A DNA stretch of 64,000 bases from Xylophilus sp. Leaf220 (GCF_001421705.1 NZ_LMKO01000026.1:143787-207786); one strand, 5' to 3'; numbered from the stretch's first letter, positions 20,533 through 30,344 are shown. Made by a program: numbers and translations. The notes: generated from the sequence alone by a model not told the origin.

Positions 20533-22011
20533 ATGCACGACGGAACCCTCCTCGCCGCCCTCGACCTGGGCTCCAACAGCTTTCGCCTGGAGATCGGCCG
20601 CCTCCACCACGGGCAGATCCAGCGCATCGAATACCTGAAGGAGACGGTGCGCCAGGGCAGCGGGCTGGACGAGAACGGCATGCTGTCGCCCGCGGCGATG
20701 CAGCGCGGCTGGGACTGCCTGGCCCGCTTCGGCGAGCGGCTGCGCGGCTTCGCGCCGCACCAGGTGCGGGCGGTGGCCACCCAGACGCTGCGGGTCGCCC
20801 GCAACCGGGAGCTGTTCCTCGCCAAGGGCCTGGAGGTGCTCGGCTTCCCGATCGACGTGGTGTCGGGCCCCGAGGAGGCCCGGCTGATCTACGCCGGCGT
20901 CGCGCGCATGCTGCCGCCGTCGGACGAGCGCCGCCTGGTGGTCGACATCGGCGGCCGCTCGACCGAGCTGATCCTGGGCCGCGGCCTGCGTTCCCAGGTG
21001 GTCGGCTCCTATCCGCTCGGCAGCGTCGCCTGGTCGATGGCCTATTTCCCCGAAGGCCGCTTCACGGTACAGGCCTTCGACGCGGCCCATGCCGCCACCG
21101 AGGACCTGCTGGCCGACACGCCGGGCCGCTACCCGCGCGAAAGCTGGGACGTGGCCTACGGATCCTCCGGCACGGTCGGCGCCATCGGCGACCTGCTGGC
21201 GGGCCTGGGCGAGCCGAAGGGGCTGATCACCCGCAAATCCCTGGTCGACCTGCGCGCCCGCCTGCTGCAGGCCCAGAGCGCCGACAAGCTGAAGCTCGAC
21301 GGTCTGAAGGAAGACCGCCGGCCGGTGATCGGCGGCGGGGTGGCGGTGCTGGGGGCGGTGTTCGACCTGCTGGGGATCGAGCAGATGCAGGTGGCGCAGG
21401 GCGCCCTGCGCCAGGGCGTGCTGTACGACCTGGTACAGCGCGAGGCCCCGTCCACCGACATCCGCACCGCAACCGTCCAGGCGCTTGCGACACGGTTCGG
21501 CACCGATGCGGCGCAGGCCGCACGCGTCCGCCGCACCGCCCGCACCCTCTTCGACCAGGTGATGCTGCAGGCCGAGCCCGAGGCGGCCCGCCTGCTCGAC
21601 CGCGCGGCGCAGCTGCACGAGATCGGCACCAGCATCGCCCACGCCGACCATCCGCGCCACGGCGCCTACATCCTCCACCACACCGACGCGCCGGGCTTCA
21701 GCCTGCAGGAGCTGCGCCGCCTGGCCGAACTGCTGCTGGGCCAGCGCGGCAAGCTGCGCAAGCTCTCGCTCGACCTGGAGGATGCCCGCTTCGTGGTGCA
21801 GCTGCTGTGCCTGCGGCTGGCGATCCTGCTGTGCCACGCGCGGCGCGACCCGGTGCCGCCGCTGCCGCAGCTGGCGCTGGTAGGCGGCAGCTTCAGCCTG
21901 CGCGTCGGCGCGGCGTGGGCCGCCGGCTTTCCGCAGTCGGCCCACCTGCTGCGCGGCGAGGCCGAAGCATGGAAGAAGACGCCCTGGGACGTCAACGTCG
22001 TCCTGGGCTGA
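20533..22011 (+). CDS. ppx: Exopolyphosphatase, Ppx/GppA family
   Basis: 492-residue ASKHA-fold phosphatase. The nucleotide/phosphate loops are visible as [13 protein letters not shown] (residue 9 on), [13 protein letters not shown] and [14 protein letters not shown]. The C-terminal half is the HD-like helical domain ([19 protein letters not shown]). It removes terminal Pi from polyphosphate; GppA-type pppGpp hydrolysis cannot be excluded from sequence. The start at ATG 20533 matches the family N-terminus, while the frame extends upstream without homology. It is divergent from pstS with its own Pho box and convergent with sixA. Confidence 0.93.
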   Translation: MHDGTLLAALDLGSNSFRLEIGRLHHGQIQRIEYLKETVRQGSGLDENGMLSPAAMQRGWDCLARFGERLRGFAPHQVRAVATQTLRVARNRELFLAKGLEVLGFPIDVVSGPEEARLIYAGVARMLPPSDERRLVVDIGGRSTELILGRGLRSQVVGSYPLGSVAWSMAYFPEGRFTVQAFDAAHAATEDLLADTPGRYPRESWDVAYGSSGTVGAIGDLLAGLGEPKGLITRKSLVDLRARLLQAQSADKLKLDGLKEDRRPVIGGGVAVLGAVFDLLGIEQMQVAQGALRQGVLYDLVQREAPSTDIRTATVQALATRFGTDAAQAARVRRTARTLFDQVMLQAEPEAARLLDRAAQLHEIGTSIAHADHPRHGAYILHHTDAPGFSLQELRRLAELLLGQRGKLRKLSLDLEDARFVVQLLCLRLAILLCHARRDPVPPLPQLALVGGSFSLRVGAAWAAGFPQSAHLLRGEAEAWKKTPWDVNVVLG

Positions 22012-22025
22012 AATTTCGGGTGAAT

Positions 22026-22077
22026 AAGGGCTGTAGCCGGCGCCATACGCCGGCCACCAGCTATCATTTCAATAGCA
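22026..22077 (+). repeat. Dispersed palindromic element, copy C
   Basis: Starts AAGGGCTGTAGCC, continues with the hairpin GCCGGCG...CGCCGGC and ends in the palindrome GCTAT-N7-ATAGC at 22060-22076. It is the cleanest of the long copies and lies between the convergent genes ppx and sixA. Confidence 0.75.
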
Positions 22078-22082
22078 TTCAG

Positions 22083-22110
22083 CCTGCGACGGCGCCGCGG
22101 CCGTCGCAGG
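22083..22110. terminator. Perfect 11-bp hairpin between convergent ppx and sixA
   Basis: CCTGCGACGGC and GCCGTCGCAGG pair across a 6-nt loop. There is no T-run on either side. Because it lies between two convergent stops, it probably protects or terminates both transcripts. It sits directly after the repeat element copy C. Confidence 0.5.
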
Positions 22111-22115
22111 GCCGG

Positions 22116-22577
22116 CTACAGCACCTCGGGCGACTGGACGGTGACGATCACCGTCTGCGCGTCCTCGCCCCGCTGGCGCTGGCGCAGCCACCACACCGCG
22201 CCCTTGCGGATCGCGCAGTCGCCGGCCGACAGCCCGATCAGCTGCGCGATCGTCTGGCCCAGCATCGGCTGGTGGCCGACCACCAGCACCGCCCCCTTGG
22301 CCCGCGGCCACTGCACCAGATCCAGCAGGTCGGCGGGCGAACCCTCGGGCAGCAGCTCGGCCCGCAGCTTGTAGCGCCGGCCCAGCGCGATCACCGTCTG
22401 CTCGGTGCGGCGGGCGGGGCTGGCGATGACGCGCAGGCCGTCGGGCAACTGCCGGTCGAGCCAGCCGGCCATGCGGGCCGCCTGCTTTTCGCCGCGGGGC
22501 GTGAGCCGGCGGTCCACGTCGGCCTGGTCTTCGCGGGCCTCTTCGGCTTCCGCATGGCGCCAGAGAATCAGGTCCAT
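22116..22577 (-). CDS. sixA: SixA-like histidine phosphatase
   Basis: 153-residue small member of the histidine phosphatase superfamily. The RH(G/A) motif is LWRHAEAEE at residues 5-13. The second catalytic His is in VVGHQPMLG. The length and the TPRGEKQA segment match SixA, which dephosphorylates phospho-His in HPt domains or PTS-Ntr proteins. The start codon overlaps the ppk stop (TGATG), so the two are co-translated. The placement after ppk suggests a link with phosphate metabolism, but its substrate is not shown. Confidence 0.9.
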   Translation of the reverse strand: MDLILWRHAEAEEAREDQADVDRRLTPRGEKQAARMAGWLDRQLPDGLRVIASPARRTEQTVIALGRRYKLRAELLPEGSPADLLDLVQWPRAKGAVLVVGHQPMLGQTIAQLIGLSAGDCAIRKGAVWWLRQRQRGEDAQTVIVTVQSPEVL

Positions 22578-24889
22578 CACGCAATACCCCTTCGGGAAGC
22601 GGGCGGCGCCGGGTAGCGCTGCATCAGGGCGGCCTGCGCACCGCGGCAGTCGGCCTGGACCGGTGCGCGGCGGTAGCGGCCATCGGCGCCGAGCGTCCAG
22701 GCGTCGCAGTCGTCGTGCAGGTAGGCGACCAGGCATTCGTCGATCAGGTGCTGGCGCAGCTGCGGGTCGGTCACCGGCCAGGCCAGTTCCACCCGGCGCA
22801 GCATGTTGCGGCTCATCCAGTCGGCGCTCGACAGGTACAGCTCGTCGTCGTCGCCGGTGCGGAAGTAGAAAACGCGCGAATGCTCCAGGAAGCGGCCGAT
22901 GATCGAGCGCACCCGGATGTTGTCGGTCACGCCCGGCAGACCGGCGGGCAGCATGCAGGCGCCCCGCACGATCAGGTCGATCTGCACGCCGGCGCGGCCC
23001 GCGTCGATCAGCGCGTGGATCAGGCGCTCGTCGGTCAGCGCGTTCATCTTGGCGACGATGCGGGTGCTCTGCCCTTCGCGCGCCGCGGCGGCGGTGGCGG
23101 CGATCCGCTCGGCCAGCCGGTCCTGCAGGTGGAACGGCGCGACCCACAGCCGCTTCAGGCGCGGCAGCTGGCTCTGGCTGGCCAGGTGCGCGAAGAGCGC
23201 GTCCATGTCGGCGGTCAGCGCCGGGTCGGAGGTGAGGTAGCTGATGTCGGTGTAGAGCCGGGCGGTGCGCGGGTTGTAGTTGCCGGTCGAGAGGTGCCCG
23301 TAGCGGCGCAGCCGGGCGCCTTCGCGCCGGGTGACCAGCAGCATCTTGGCGTGGGTCTTCAGGCCCACCACGCCGTAGACCACCTGGGCACCGATCGATT
23401 CCAGCGCCTCGGCCCAGTTGATGTTGGCCTCTTCGTCGAAACGCGCCTTCAGCTCCACCACCGCGGTGACTTCCTTGCCGCGGCGCACCGCCTCGCGCAG
23501 CAGGTCCATCAGTTCGGAATCGGCTCCGGTGCGGTAGATCGTCTGCTTGATCGCCAGCACCTGCGGGTCCTGCACCGCCTCGCGCAGGAAGGCCAGCACG
23601 CCGTCGAAGCTTTCGAACGGCTGGTGGATCACCACGTCGCGCCGGCGCAGCTGCTGGAAGATCGGCAGGCTGCCGCGCAGGCCCACCGGCCGCGCCGGCT
23701 TCCAGGGCGGGAACAGCAGGGACGGATCGTCGACCAGGTCGAGCAGCTGCACCAGCCGCACCAGGTTGACCGGCCCGTGTACCCGGTAGAGCGCATTGGT
23801 CGGCAGGTCGAACTGCCGCTGCAGGAAATCGAGCAAATGCTGCGAGCAGCCGGACGAGACTTCGAGCCGCACCGCCTTGCCGTAGTGGCGCATCTGCAGC
23901 CCCTGGCGCAGCGCGGTGCGCAGGTTGCTCACCTCTTCCTCGTCCACCGCCAGGTCGGAATGCCGGGTGACACGGAACTGCGAGAACTCGGTGACTTCGC
24001 GGCCCGGGAACAGCTCCGACAGGTGCGCCCGCACCACGCTCGACAGCGCCACGACCGATACGCCTTCGGGCGCCACCGACGCGGGCAGCTTGATCAGCCG
24101 CGGCAGCACCCGCGGCACCTTGACGATCGCGATCTCGTTGTCGCGGCCGAACGCGTCGAGCCCTTTCAGCCGCACGATGAAGTTGAGCGACTTGTTGGCG
24201 ACCTGCGGAAACGGATGCGACGGGTCGAGCCCCACCGGCACCAGCAGGGGCGATACCTCGCGCCGGAAATACTCGCGGACCCAGCGGCGCTGCGGGTGGT
24301 TGCGCTCGCCGTGCGAGAGCAGCCGGATACCCCGCTCGGCGAACGCCGGCATCAGCGCGTCGTTGTAGAGCTTGTACTGGCGCGCGACCAGCTTGTGCGC
24401 CGAAGCCGACAGCGTCTCGAACGACGCCACGGTGTAGGTGCCCTGCATGTCGCCGGCCTGTGCCGCGGCCAGGTGGGGCGCGACCCGCACCTCGAAGAAT
24501 TCGTCGAGATTCGACGACACGATGCAGAGGTAACGCAGCCGCTCCAGCAGCGGCGCGTCCTCGCGGCAGGCCCAGTCGAAGACGCGTTCGTTGAAGGCCA
24601 GGATGCTGTGGTCGCGGTCGAGCAGCGGCGGCATGCCGGCACCGGAGGCGAGCGGTTGCGCTGCGGCGTCGTCGGCCACGTCGGCCAGAGGCGCGGTCGA
24701 CAGGGTGACGGCGGCCACCACGGGAACCGGAAGGCGGGGTTGCACGGCCTCCTGCGCAACGCCCCCATCCTGCAGGGAGCCGCTCCGTGCGACGGCCTCG
24801 CCCTCTTTCGGGAGCGGCGTGGCGGAAGGAGGATGGTCGAAATGGGGTTTCACAGACGTACGGAATCCGGTATCGCCGGCCAGCGGCAT
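22577..24889 (-). CDS. ppk1: Polyphosphate kinase 1
   Basis: Makes polyphosphate reversibly from ATP. The N-domain starts LLDRDHSILAFNERVFDWA. The phospho-His region is THAKMLLVTRREGARLRRYG, and the second conserved His is in EHSRVFYFRTGDDDELYLSS. With ATG 24634 the protein is 685 residues, close to E. coli PPK (688). ATG 24889 adds an 85-residue low-complexity N-terminus and would lie within a base or two of the start site predicted from the upstream Pho box. I list the longest frame but think the true start is downstream, perhaps at 24634. It forms an operon with sixA. Confidence 0.95.
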   Translation of the reverse strand: MPLAGDTGFRTSVKPHFDHPPSATPLPKEGEAVARSGSLQDGGVAQEAVQPRLPVPVVAAVTLSTAPLADVADDAAAQPLASGAGMPPLLDRDHSILAFNERVFDWACREDAPLLERLRYLCIVSSNLDEFFEVRVAPHLAAAQAGDMQGTYTVASFETLSASAHKLVARQYKLYNDALMPAFAERGIRLLSHGERNHPQRRWVREYFRREVSPLLVPVGLDPSHPFPQVANKSLNFIVRLKGLDAFGRDNEIAIVKVPRVLPRLIKLPASVAPEGVSVVALSSVVRAHLSELFPGREVTEFSQFRVTRHSDLAVDEEEVSNLRTALRQGLQMRHYGKAVRLEVSSGCSQHLLDFLQRQFDLPTNALYRVHGPVNLVRLVQLLDLVDDPSLLFPPWKPARPVGLRGSLPIFQQLRRRDVVIHQPFESFDGVLAFLREAVQDPQVLAIKQTIYRTGADSELMDLLREAVRRGKEVTAVVELKARFDEEANINWAEALESIGAQVVYGVVGLKTHAKMLLVTRREGARLRRYGHLSTGNYNPRTARLYTDISYLTSDPALTADMDALFAHLASQSQLPRLKRLWVAPFHLQDRLAERIAATAAAAREGQSTRIVAKMNALTDERLIHALIDAGRAGVQIDLIVRGACMLPAGLPGVTDNIRVRSIIGRFLEHSRVFYFRTGDDDELYLSSADWMSRNMLRRVELAWPVTDPQLRQHLIDECLVAYLHDDCDAWTLGADGRYRRAPVQADCRGAQAALMQRYPAPPASRRGIA

Positions 24890-24896
24890 CGGGCCG

Positions 24897-24930
24897 AGTG
24901 TGGCCCCTGCGCATGACAGTCATGTGACGG
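24897..24930 (-). promoter_or_regulatory. Pho box and -10 for ppk
   Basis: On the minus strand, CCGTCAC-ATGA-CTGTCAT (24930 to 24913) is a 7-4-7 PhoB site with one mismatch in the first repeat. CACACT follows after 10 bases (24902-24897). The start site would be near 24890, which argues against translation starting at 24889. Confidence 0.78.
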
Positions 24931-25040
24931 CACCGGCAGGTCTGCCGAATGATAGGTACCGGCGCCTGCGTCGCACAAGACGGCCCGGATGGCAGTCATA
25001 TGTCGGCCGCGTGTCACGCCGAACGCCGTCGGCCCTGCGG

Positions 25041-25919
25041 TCAGCTGCCGGGCAGCAGGTGGCGGCGGTACCGGGCCGGCATGTCTTCCAGGCGCATCAG
25101 CATCGGGAGGTCGGCGGTATTGAAATCCGGGTCCCAGGCGGGCGCGCCGAGAATCTTGGCGCCCAGGCGCAGGTAGCCCTGTATCAGCGGCGGCGGCTCC
25201 GGCAGCGGATCGGCCGGCTCGCCGGCATGCAGCGCATCCACCGGCAACGGCAGCCGGGGCCAGACCTGCAGTTCGACCGGGGCGAGGTGCGTCTCGCGCA
25301 GCCGGTGCCAGATGCCCGCTGCGGTGCGGGCGCTGGGCGCGCCGTGGTGCAGCATCGGGATGCTGGCGCAGCCGAGCATGATGTCCAGCCGGTTGCGTGC
25401 CATGAACTGCGCCAGCGCGCCCCACAGCGCCAGGATGACGCCGCCCTGGCGGTGCTCGGGGTGCACGCAGCTGCGGCCCAGCTCCACCATCCGGTCGCGC
25501 AGGCCGCGCAGCCGGACCAGGTCGAACTCGGTGTCGCTGTAGGTGCCGCCGACGCGGCGGGCCTGGGCGGGCGTCAGCACCCGGTAGGTGCCGACCACCG
25601 GACCGCCTGCGAACTCGCGGACCAGCAGGTGCTCGCAGTAGGCGTCGAACAGGTCGATGTCGTGGCCCGCCAGCTTCGGGTCGGCAGGCACCGGCAGCCG
25701 GGCGCCCATCTCGTCGGCGAACACGTGGTGGCGCAGGCGTTGCGCTTCGCGCACTTCGTCCTGGTGGCAGGCCCAGGTCACGTGCAGCGGCCCCTGCTTG
25801 ACCGGCGCGGCCGGCGTCGGCAGCGCGACCGGTGGCACCAGCAGGGCGGCAGGCTTGCGCATGGTGCGAAAACCCCGCAGGGGCGACAGGGGCAGGGTCG
25901 GAACCGGCAGTTCACTCAT
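25041..25919 (-). CDS. GNAT-type N-acyltransferase, OlsB-like
   Basis: 292-residue protein of the acyl-ACP N-acyltransferase (OlsB/hemolysin-like GNAT) family. It has the conserved HHVFADEMGAR stretch (near residue 65), LGRSCVHPEHRQGGVILALW (acyl-donor loop) and GCASIPMLHHG. OlsB makes lyso-ornithine lipid, a phosphorus-free membrane lipid. A Pho box upstream supports that role, but no olsA neighbour is seen, so N-acylation of another amino compound is possible. ATG 25919 has an AAAGGA ribosome-binding site eight bases before it; ATG 25928 is too close to it. Confidence 0.75.
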   Translation of the reverse strand: MSELPVPTLPLSPLRGFRTMRKPAALLVPPVALPTPAAPVKQGPLHVTWACHQDEVREAQRLRHHVFADEMGARLPVPADPKLAGHDIDLFDAYCEHLLVREFAGGPVVGTYRVLTPAQARRVGGTYSDTEFDLVRLRGLRDRMVELGRSCVHPEHRQGGVILALWGALAQFMARNRLDIMLGCASIPMLHHGAPSARTAAGIWHRLRETHLAPVELQVWPRLPLPVDALHAGEPADPLPEPPPLIQGYLRLGAKILGAPAWDPDFNTADLPMLMRLEDMPARYRRHLLPGS

Positions 25920-25953
25920 TGCACGCATCCTTTCAGTCAGGCGGATGCAGCGG

Positions 25954-25987
25954 AGTGTGGCCAGCGGCCGTGACGGCGCCGTGGCAG
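25954..25987 (-). promoter_or_regulatory. Pho box and -10 for the OlsB-like gene
   Basis: On the minus strand, CTGCCAC-GGCG-CCGTCAC (25987 to 25970) is a 7-4-7 site with one core mismatch per repeat. The hexamer CACACT (25959-25954) follows after 10 bases, exactly as before ppk. The start site would be near 25947, giving a leader of about 28 nt. Confidence 0.68.
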
Positions 25988-26022
25988 AAACGTGAAGAAT
26001 TCTTGAAAGGAATGGCCGAGGC

Positions 26023-26061
26023 CGTTGCAGTGCGCCGACCTCCAGCTATTACTTCTATAGC
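26023..26061 (+). repeat. Dispersed palindromic element, copy D (partial)
   Basis: The palindrome GCTAT-N7-ATAGC at 26045-26061 is preceded by a degraded GTTGCAGTGCGCCGACCTCC that aligns loosely with the hairpin part of copies A and C. It lies in the non-coding gap between the OlsB-like gene and glmM. Nothing else is recognised in the rest of that gap (25988-26144). Confidence 0.6.
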
Positions 26062-26144
26062 AACCGAGCCGTTGCATGGCTGCGGTGTCGCAGGCGTGCC
26101 GCCGTTCTGTCGCCGTCCGACACCCGCCCCCGCCGCACCCGCCC

Positions 26145-27473
26145 CTACCCCAGGGTCGCCGCGATCCGCTCCGCCGCGCGTTGCGCCTGCTGCGCATCGC
26201 GTGCCTCCACCATCACCCGCAGCAGCGGCTCGGTGCCGCTGGCGCGGATCAGGACGCGGCCGTCCGCGCCCAGCTCGTTCTCGACCGCCCGGGTTTCCTC
26301 GTCCAGCCGCGCATGGGTGCGCCAGTCCTGGCCGGGCTGCAGGCGCACGTTGATCAGCGTCTGCGGGAACAGGGTCAGGCGCGACAGCAGCTCCGCGATC
26401 GACCGGCCGCTGCGGACGCAGGCCTGCAGCACCTGCAGCGCACTCACGATGCCGTCGCCGGTGGTGTGCTTGTCGAGCGCCAGCAGATGGCCCGATCCCT
26501 CGCCGCCCAGCAGCCAGCCCTGGCGCTCCAGCAGTTCCAGCACGTAGCGGTCGCCGACCTTGGCCCGCTCGAAACGCACGCCGCGCAGCCGCAGCGCCTC
26601 TTCCACCGCCATGTTGGTCATCAGCGTGCCGACGGCGCCGTCGACCTTGTCGCCGCGTGCCAGGCGGTCCTGCACCAGCAGGTACAGCAGCTCGTCGCCG
26701 TTGTAGAGGCGGCCGGATGCATCGACCAGCTGCAGCCGGTCGGCGTCGCCGTCCAGCGCGATGCCGTAGTCGGCACCGTGCTCCGCCACCGCGGCGATCA
26801 GGGCGGCCGGATGGGTGGCACCGACGTCGCGGTTGATGTTGAGCCCGTCGGGCTGGCAGCCGATGGCGACGACCTCGGCGCCCAGCTCGTGGAACACCTT
26901 GGGCGCGACCTGGTAGGCCGCGCCGTGCGCACCGTCGACCACGATCTTCAGCCCCTTCAGGGTCAGGTCGTTGCCGAAGGTGCTCTTGCAGAATTCGATA
27001 TAGCGGCCGGTGGCGTCGTCGAGCCGGCGGGCCCGGCCGAGCGAGGCCGAATCGGCCCAGACGGGTGCCTCCTGCAGGCAGGCTTCCACGTCGGCCTGCC
27101 ACGCGTCGGGCAGCTTGGTGCCGTGCGCGCTGAAGAACTTGATGCCGTTGTCGGCGAACGGGTTGTGGCTGGCGCTGATCACCACGCCCAGGCTGGCCCG
27201 CAGCGTCCGGGTCAGGTAGGCCACGCCCGGCGTCGGCAGCGGGCCGAGCAGCACCACGTCGACACCGGCCGAGTTGAAGCCCGACTCCAGCGCGCTCTCG
27301 AGCATGTAGCCGGAAATGCGGGTGTCCTTGCCGATCAGCACGCTGGGCCGCTTCTCCGTGCGGCGCAATACCCGGCCGACCGCATGCCCCAGGCGCAGCA
27401 CGAAATCAGGGGTGATCGGCGCGACGCCCACCGTCCCGCGGATGCCATCGGTGCCGAAATAGGCGAGCGTCAT
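26145..27473 (-). CDS. glmM: Phosphoglucosamine mutase
   Basis: Interconverts glucosamine-6-P and glucosamine-1-P for UDP-GlcNAc. The 442 residues match the family. The N-terminus is [12 protein letters not shown]. The phospho-Ser loop is [13 protein letters not shown], the Mg site is [11 protein letters not shown], the sugar loop is GEGSGHLL and the phosphate loop is [12 protein letters not shown]. It overlaps the folP stop by 4 bp (ATGA). The gene order glmM, folP, ftsH, rlmE, yhbY matches the conserved proteobacterial cluster. Confidence 0.97.
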   Translation of the reverse strand: MTLAYFGTDGIRGTVGVAPITPDFVLRLGHAVGRVLRRTEKRPSVLIGKDTRISGYMLESALESGFNSAGVDVVLLGPLPTPGVAYLTRTLRASLGVVISASHNPFADNGIKFFSAHGTKLPDAWQADVEACLQEAPVWADSASLGRARRLDDATGRYIEFCKSTFGNDLTLKGLKIVVDGAHGAAYQVAPKVFHELGAEVVAIGCQPDGLNINRDVGATHPAALIAAVAEHGADYGIALDGDADRLQLVDASGRLYNGDELLYLLVQDRLARGDKVDGAVGTLMTNMAVEEALRLRGVRFERAKVGDRYVLELLERQGWLLGGEGSGHLLALDKHTTGDGIVSALQVLQACVRSGRSIAELLSRLTLFPQTLINVRLQPGQDWRTHARLDEETRAVENELGADGRVLIRASGTEPLLRVMVEARDAQQAQRAAERIAATLG

Positions 27474-28324
27474 GCGAAATCTCCTCGTTGTTCTGTCGAT
27501 GCGTCCTGCATCGCCTGCCAGACCGCCAGCGCGGCCACCGTGTCGGCCACGTCGTGCACCCGCACGATGCGCGCGCCGCGGTCCACCGCCAGCACCGCGG
27601 CGACCACGCTCGGCACCCTCCGGTCCTCCACCGCCCGGCCGGTGACCGCGCCGAGCGACGACTTGCGCGACCAGCCTGCGAGTATCGGATACCCGGGCGG
27701 CACCGCGGCGGCCTGGCGGCCGAGCAGGCTGAAATTTTGCGCGACCGTCTTGCCGAAACCGATGCCCGGGTCCAGCGCGATCCGCCGCGGAGCCACGCCC
27801 CGCGCCTGGAGCGCCTCCACCTGCGCGGCCAGGAACGCGCGCACCGGCGTCACCACGCCGCCTTCCATCGGCGAGGCCTGCATGCTGAGCGGCTCGCGGT
27901 GCATGTGCATCAGGCACACGCCGCAACTGCCGTGTTCCGCGACCACGTCCTTCGCACCGTCGAGCCGCAGGGCCCAGATATCGTTGACGATGTCGGCGCC
28001 CAGGTCGAGTACCGCCTGCATCACCTGCGGCTTGAACGTGTCGACCGAGACCGGCACGCCCAGCGCGACCGCCGCCCGCACCACCGGCAGTACCCGGGCC
28101 AGCTCTTCTTCCAGCGGTACCGGCAGGCTGCCCGGGCGGGTCGATTCGCCGCCGATGTCGAGGATGTCGGCGCCCTCCCCGATCAGCCGCTCGCAGTGCG
28201 CCAGCGCCGACCGGGTCTGGCCGTGCTGACCGCCGTCGGAAAAGGAGTCGGGCGTGACGTTGACGATGCCCATGATCCGGGGGCGCTGCAGGTCGATCCG
28301 GAACCGTGTGGTGTGCCAATGCAT
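27470..28324 (-). CDS. folP: Dihydropteroate synthase
   Basis: Condenses p-aminobenzoate with dihydropterin-PP in folate synthesis; it is the sulfonamide target. 284 residues from ATG 28324. Motifs: [63 protein letters not shown] and GWSRKSSLG. It is separated from ftsH by a terminator (28358-28380) and is coupled to glmM. Its promoter probably lies between that terminator and the start, or transcripts read through. Confidence 0.97.
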   Translation of the reverse strand: MHWHTTRFRIDLQRPRIMGIVNVTPDSFSDGGQHGQTRSALAHCERLIGEGADILDIGGESTRPGSLPVPLEEELARVLPVVRAAVALGVPVSVDTFKPQVMQAVLDLGADIVNDIWALRLDGAKDVVAEHGSCGVCLMHMHREPLSMQASPMEGGVVTPVRAFLAAQVEALQARGVAPRRIALDPGIGFGKTVAQNFSLLGRQAAAVPPGYPILAGWSRKSSLGAVTGRAVEDRRVPSVVAAVLAVDRGARIVRVHDVADTVAALAVWQAMQDASTEQRGDFA

Positions 28325-28350
28325 GTGGTGAGAAATCCCGCTGTCGTGCG

Positions 28351-28380
28351 AACGCAAAAACGGGGCACCAGGCCCCGTTT
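28351..28380 (-). terminator. Intrinsic terminator after ftsH
   Basis: On the minus strand AAACGGGGC pairs with GCCCCGTTT around a 5-nt loop, followed by more Ts. It lies about 40 bp past the ftsH stop and before folP. Confidence 0.85.
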
Positions 28381-28421
28381 CGTATTGTCGGACAGCTTGC
28401 GTGCTGCCTGCGCCCAGCCGA

Positions 28422-30344
28422 TCAGGCTGCCGTCGGCGCCGGATCGACCACCGGCGCACTGCCGCCCCCCGGCTTGTCGCCCCCACCCGATGCGGGCGGC
28501 ACGCGTGGCACCCAGTCCTTCGGCGGACGCGGCTCGCGGCCGGCCATGATGTCGTCGATCTGCTCGGCGTCGATGGTTTCCCAGTCGAGCAGGGCCTTGG
28601 CCATGACGTGCATCTTGTCGCTGTTCTCTTCGATGAGCTTGCGCGCCAGGTTGTACTGCTCGTCGATGATGCGTCGCACTTCGCCGTCGACCATCTGCAT
28701 CGTCGATTCGCTCATGTTGGTGGTCTTGGTGACCGAGCGGCCCAGGAACACTTCGCCTTCATTCTCGGCATACACCATCGGGCCGAGCGCCTCGCTCATG
28801 CCGTAGCGCATCACCATGTCGCGGGCCAGCGAGGTGGCACGTTCGAAGTCGTTGCTGGCGCCGGTGGTCATCTGGTTCATGAACACTTCTTCGGCGATGC
28901 GGCCACCGAACAGCATGCTGATCTGGTTGAGCATGTACTCGCGGTCGTAGCTGTAGCGGTCCTGCGCCGGCAGGCTCATCGTTACGCCGAGGGCACGGCC
29001 CCGAGGAATGATGGTGACCTTGTGCACCGGATCGCACTTGGGCAGCATCTTGCCGATCAGGGCATGCCCCGACTCGTGGTAGGCGGTGTTGCGGCGCTCT
29101 TCCTCGGGCATCACCATGCTCTTGCGCTCGGGGCCCATGAAGATCTTGTCCTTGGCCTTCTCGAAATCCTGCATCTCGACGGTGCGCGCATTGCGGCGCG
29201 CGGCCATTAGCGCGGCTTCGTTGCACAGGTTGGCCAGGTCGGCGCCGCTCATGCCGGGCGTGCCCCGGGCGATGATCGACGGGTTCACATCCTGCGAGAT
29301 CGGGATCTTGCGCATATGGACGTTGAGGATCTGCTCCCGGCCCCGGATGTCCGGCAGCGTGACATACACCTGGCGGTCGAAACGGCCAGGGCGCAGCAGA
29401 GCCGCGTCCAGGATGTCCGGACGGTTGGTGGCAGCCACCACGATCACGCCGAGGTTGGTCTCGAAGCCGTCCATCTCGACGAGCATCTGGTTGAGCGTCT
29501 GCTCGCGCTCGTCGTTGCCGCCGCCGACACCGGCGCCGCGCTGGCGGCCCACCGCGTCGATTTCGTCGATAAAGATGATGCAGGGCGCGTTCTTCTTGGC
29601 GTTCTCGAACATGTCGCGGACACGGGCCGCACCCACGCCGACGAACATTTCCACGAAATCGGAACCGGAGATGCTGAAAAACGGCACCTTGGCTTCACCC
29701 GCGATGGACTTGGCCAGCAGGGTCTTGCCGGTACCGGGCGGGCCGACCAGCAACAGGCCGCGGGGAATGCGCCCCCCCAGCTTCTGGAATTTCTGCGGGT
29801 CCTTCAGGAAGTCTACGACTTCCTTGACTTCTTCCTTGGCCTCGTCACAACCCGCCACGTCCGCGAAGGTGACGGTGTTGTTGTTCTCGTCGAGCATGCG
29901 CGCCTTGCTCTTGCCGAAGCTGAAGGCCCCGCCCTTGCCGCCGCCCTGCATCTGGCGCATGAAGTACACCCACACGCCGATCAGCAGCAGCATCGGGCCC
30001 CAGCTGACCAGCAGGGTCATGAGCAGGGAGCCTTCTTCGCGCGGCTTGACGTCGAACTTGACGTTGTTGGCGATCAGGTCGCCCACCAACCCACGGTCGA
30101 GGTAGGTGGCGGTGGTGCGCACCTTGCGGTCGTCGGTGGTGGTGGCGAGGATCTCGGTGCCGCCCTGTCCCTCCTGGATCGTGGCCGCCTTGATGCGATT
30201 ACCGCGCACTTCCTCCAGGAAGTCGGAGTACGCCACGTATCCGTTGCCGGAAGCGCCGCGCGAGTCGAACTGTTTGAACACCGTGAACAGCACCATGGCG
30301 ATCACGAGCCATACGGCGACTTTGGAAAACCACTGATTGTTCAA
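28422..30344 (-). CDS. ftsH: ATP-dependent zinc metalloprotease FtsH
   Basis: Membrane AAA+ protease of 640 residues. An N-terminal span ([15 protein letters not shown]) is followed by a periplasmic domain and a second span ([18 protein letters not shown]). The AAA domain has Walker [14 protein letters not shown] and Walker [13 protein letters not shown]. The zinc site is HESGHALIG. The C-terminal tail is Gly/Pro-rich and disordered. It degrades LpxC, sigma-32 and unassembled membrane proteins, so it matters for the lipid A pathway elsewhere in the window. Confidence 0.98.
   Translation of the reverse strand: MNNQWFSKVAVWLVIAMVLFTVFKQFDSRGASGNGYVAYSDFLEEVRGNRIKAATIQEGQGGTEILATTTDDRKVRTTATYLDRGLVGDLIANNVKFDVKPREEGSLLMTLLVSWGPMLLLIGVWVYFMRQMQGGGKGGAFSFGKSKARMLDENNNTVTFADVAGCDEAKEEVKEVVDFLKDPQKFQKLGGRIPRGLLLVGPPGTGKTLLAKSIAGEAKVPFFSISGSDFVEMFVGVGAARVRDMFENAKKNAPCIIFIDEIDAVGRQRGAGVGGGNDEREQTLNQMLVEMDGFETNLGVIVVAATNRPDILDAALLRPGRFDRQVYVTLPDIRGREQILNVHMRKIPISQDVNPSIIARGTPGMSGADLANLCNEAALMAARRNARTVEMQDFEKAKDKIFMGPERKSMVMPEEERRNTAYHESGHALIGKMLPKCDPVHKVTIIPRGRALGVTMSLPAQDRYSYDREYMLNQISMLFGGRIAEEVFMNQMTTGASNDFERATSLARDMVMRYGMSEALGPMVYAENEGEVFLGRSVTKTTNMSESTMQMVDGEVRRIIDEQYNLARKLIEENSDKMHVMAKALLDWETIDAEQIDDIMAGREPRPPKDWVPRVPPASGGGDKPGGGSAPVVDPAPTAA

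Noticed and set aside
22715-24916. A 733-residue plus-strand frame opposite ppk
   Set aside because: Antisense shadow of ppk, with His/Gln/Arg-rich composition typical of such frames.
25000-25017. Plus-strand Pho-box-like pair between ppk and the OlsB-like gene
   Set aside because: Several mismatches in the first half, and no gene starts downstream in that direction.
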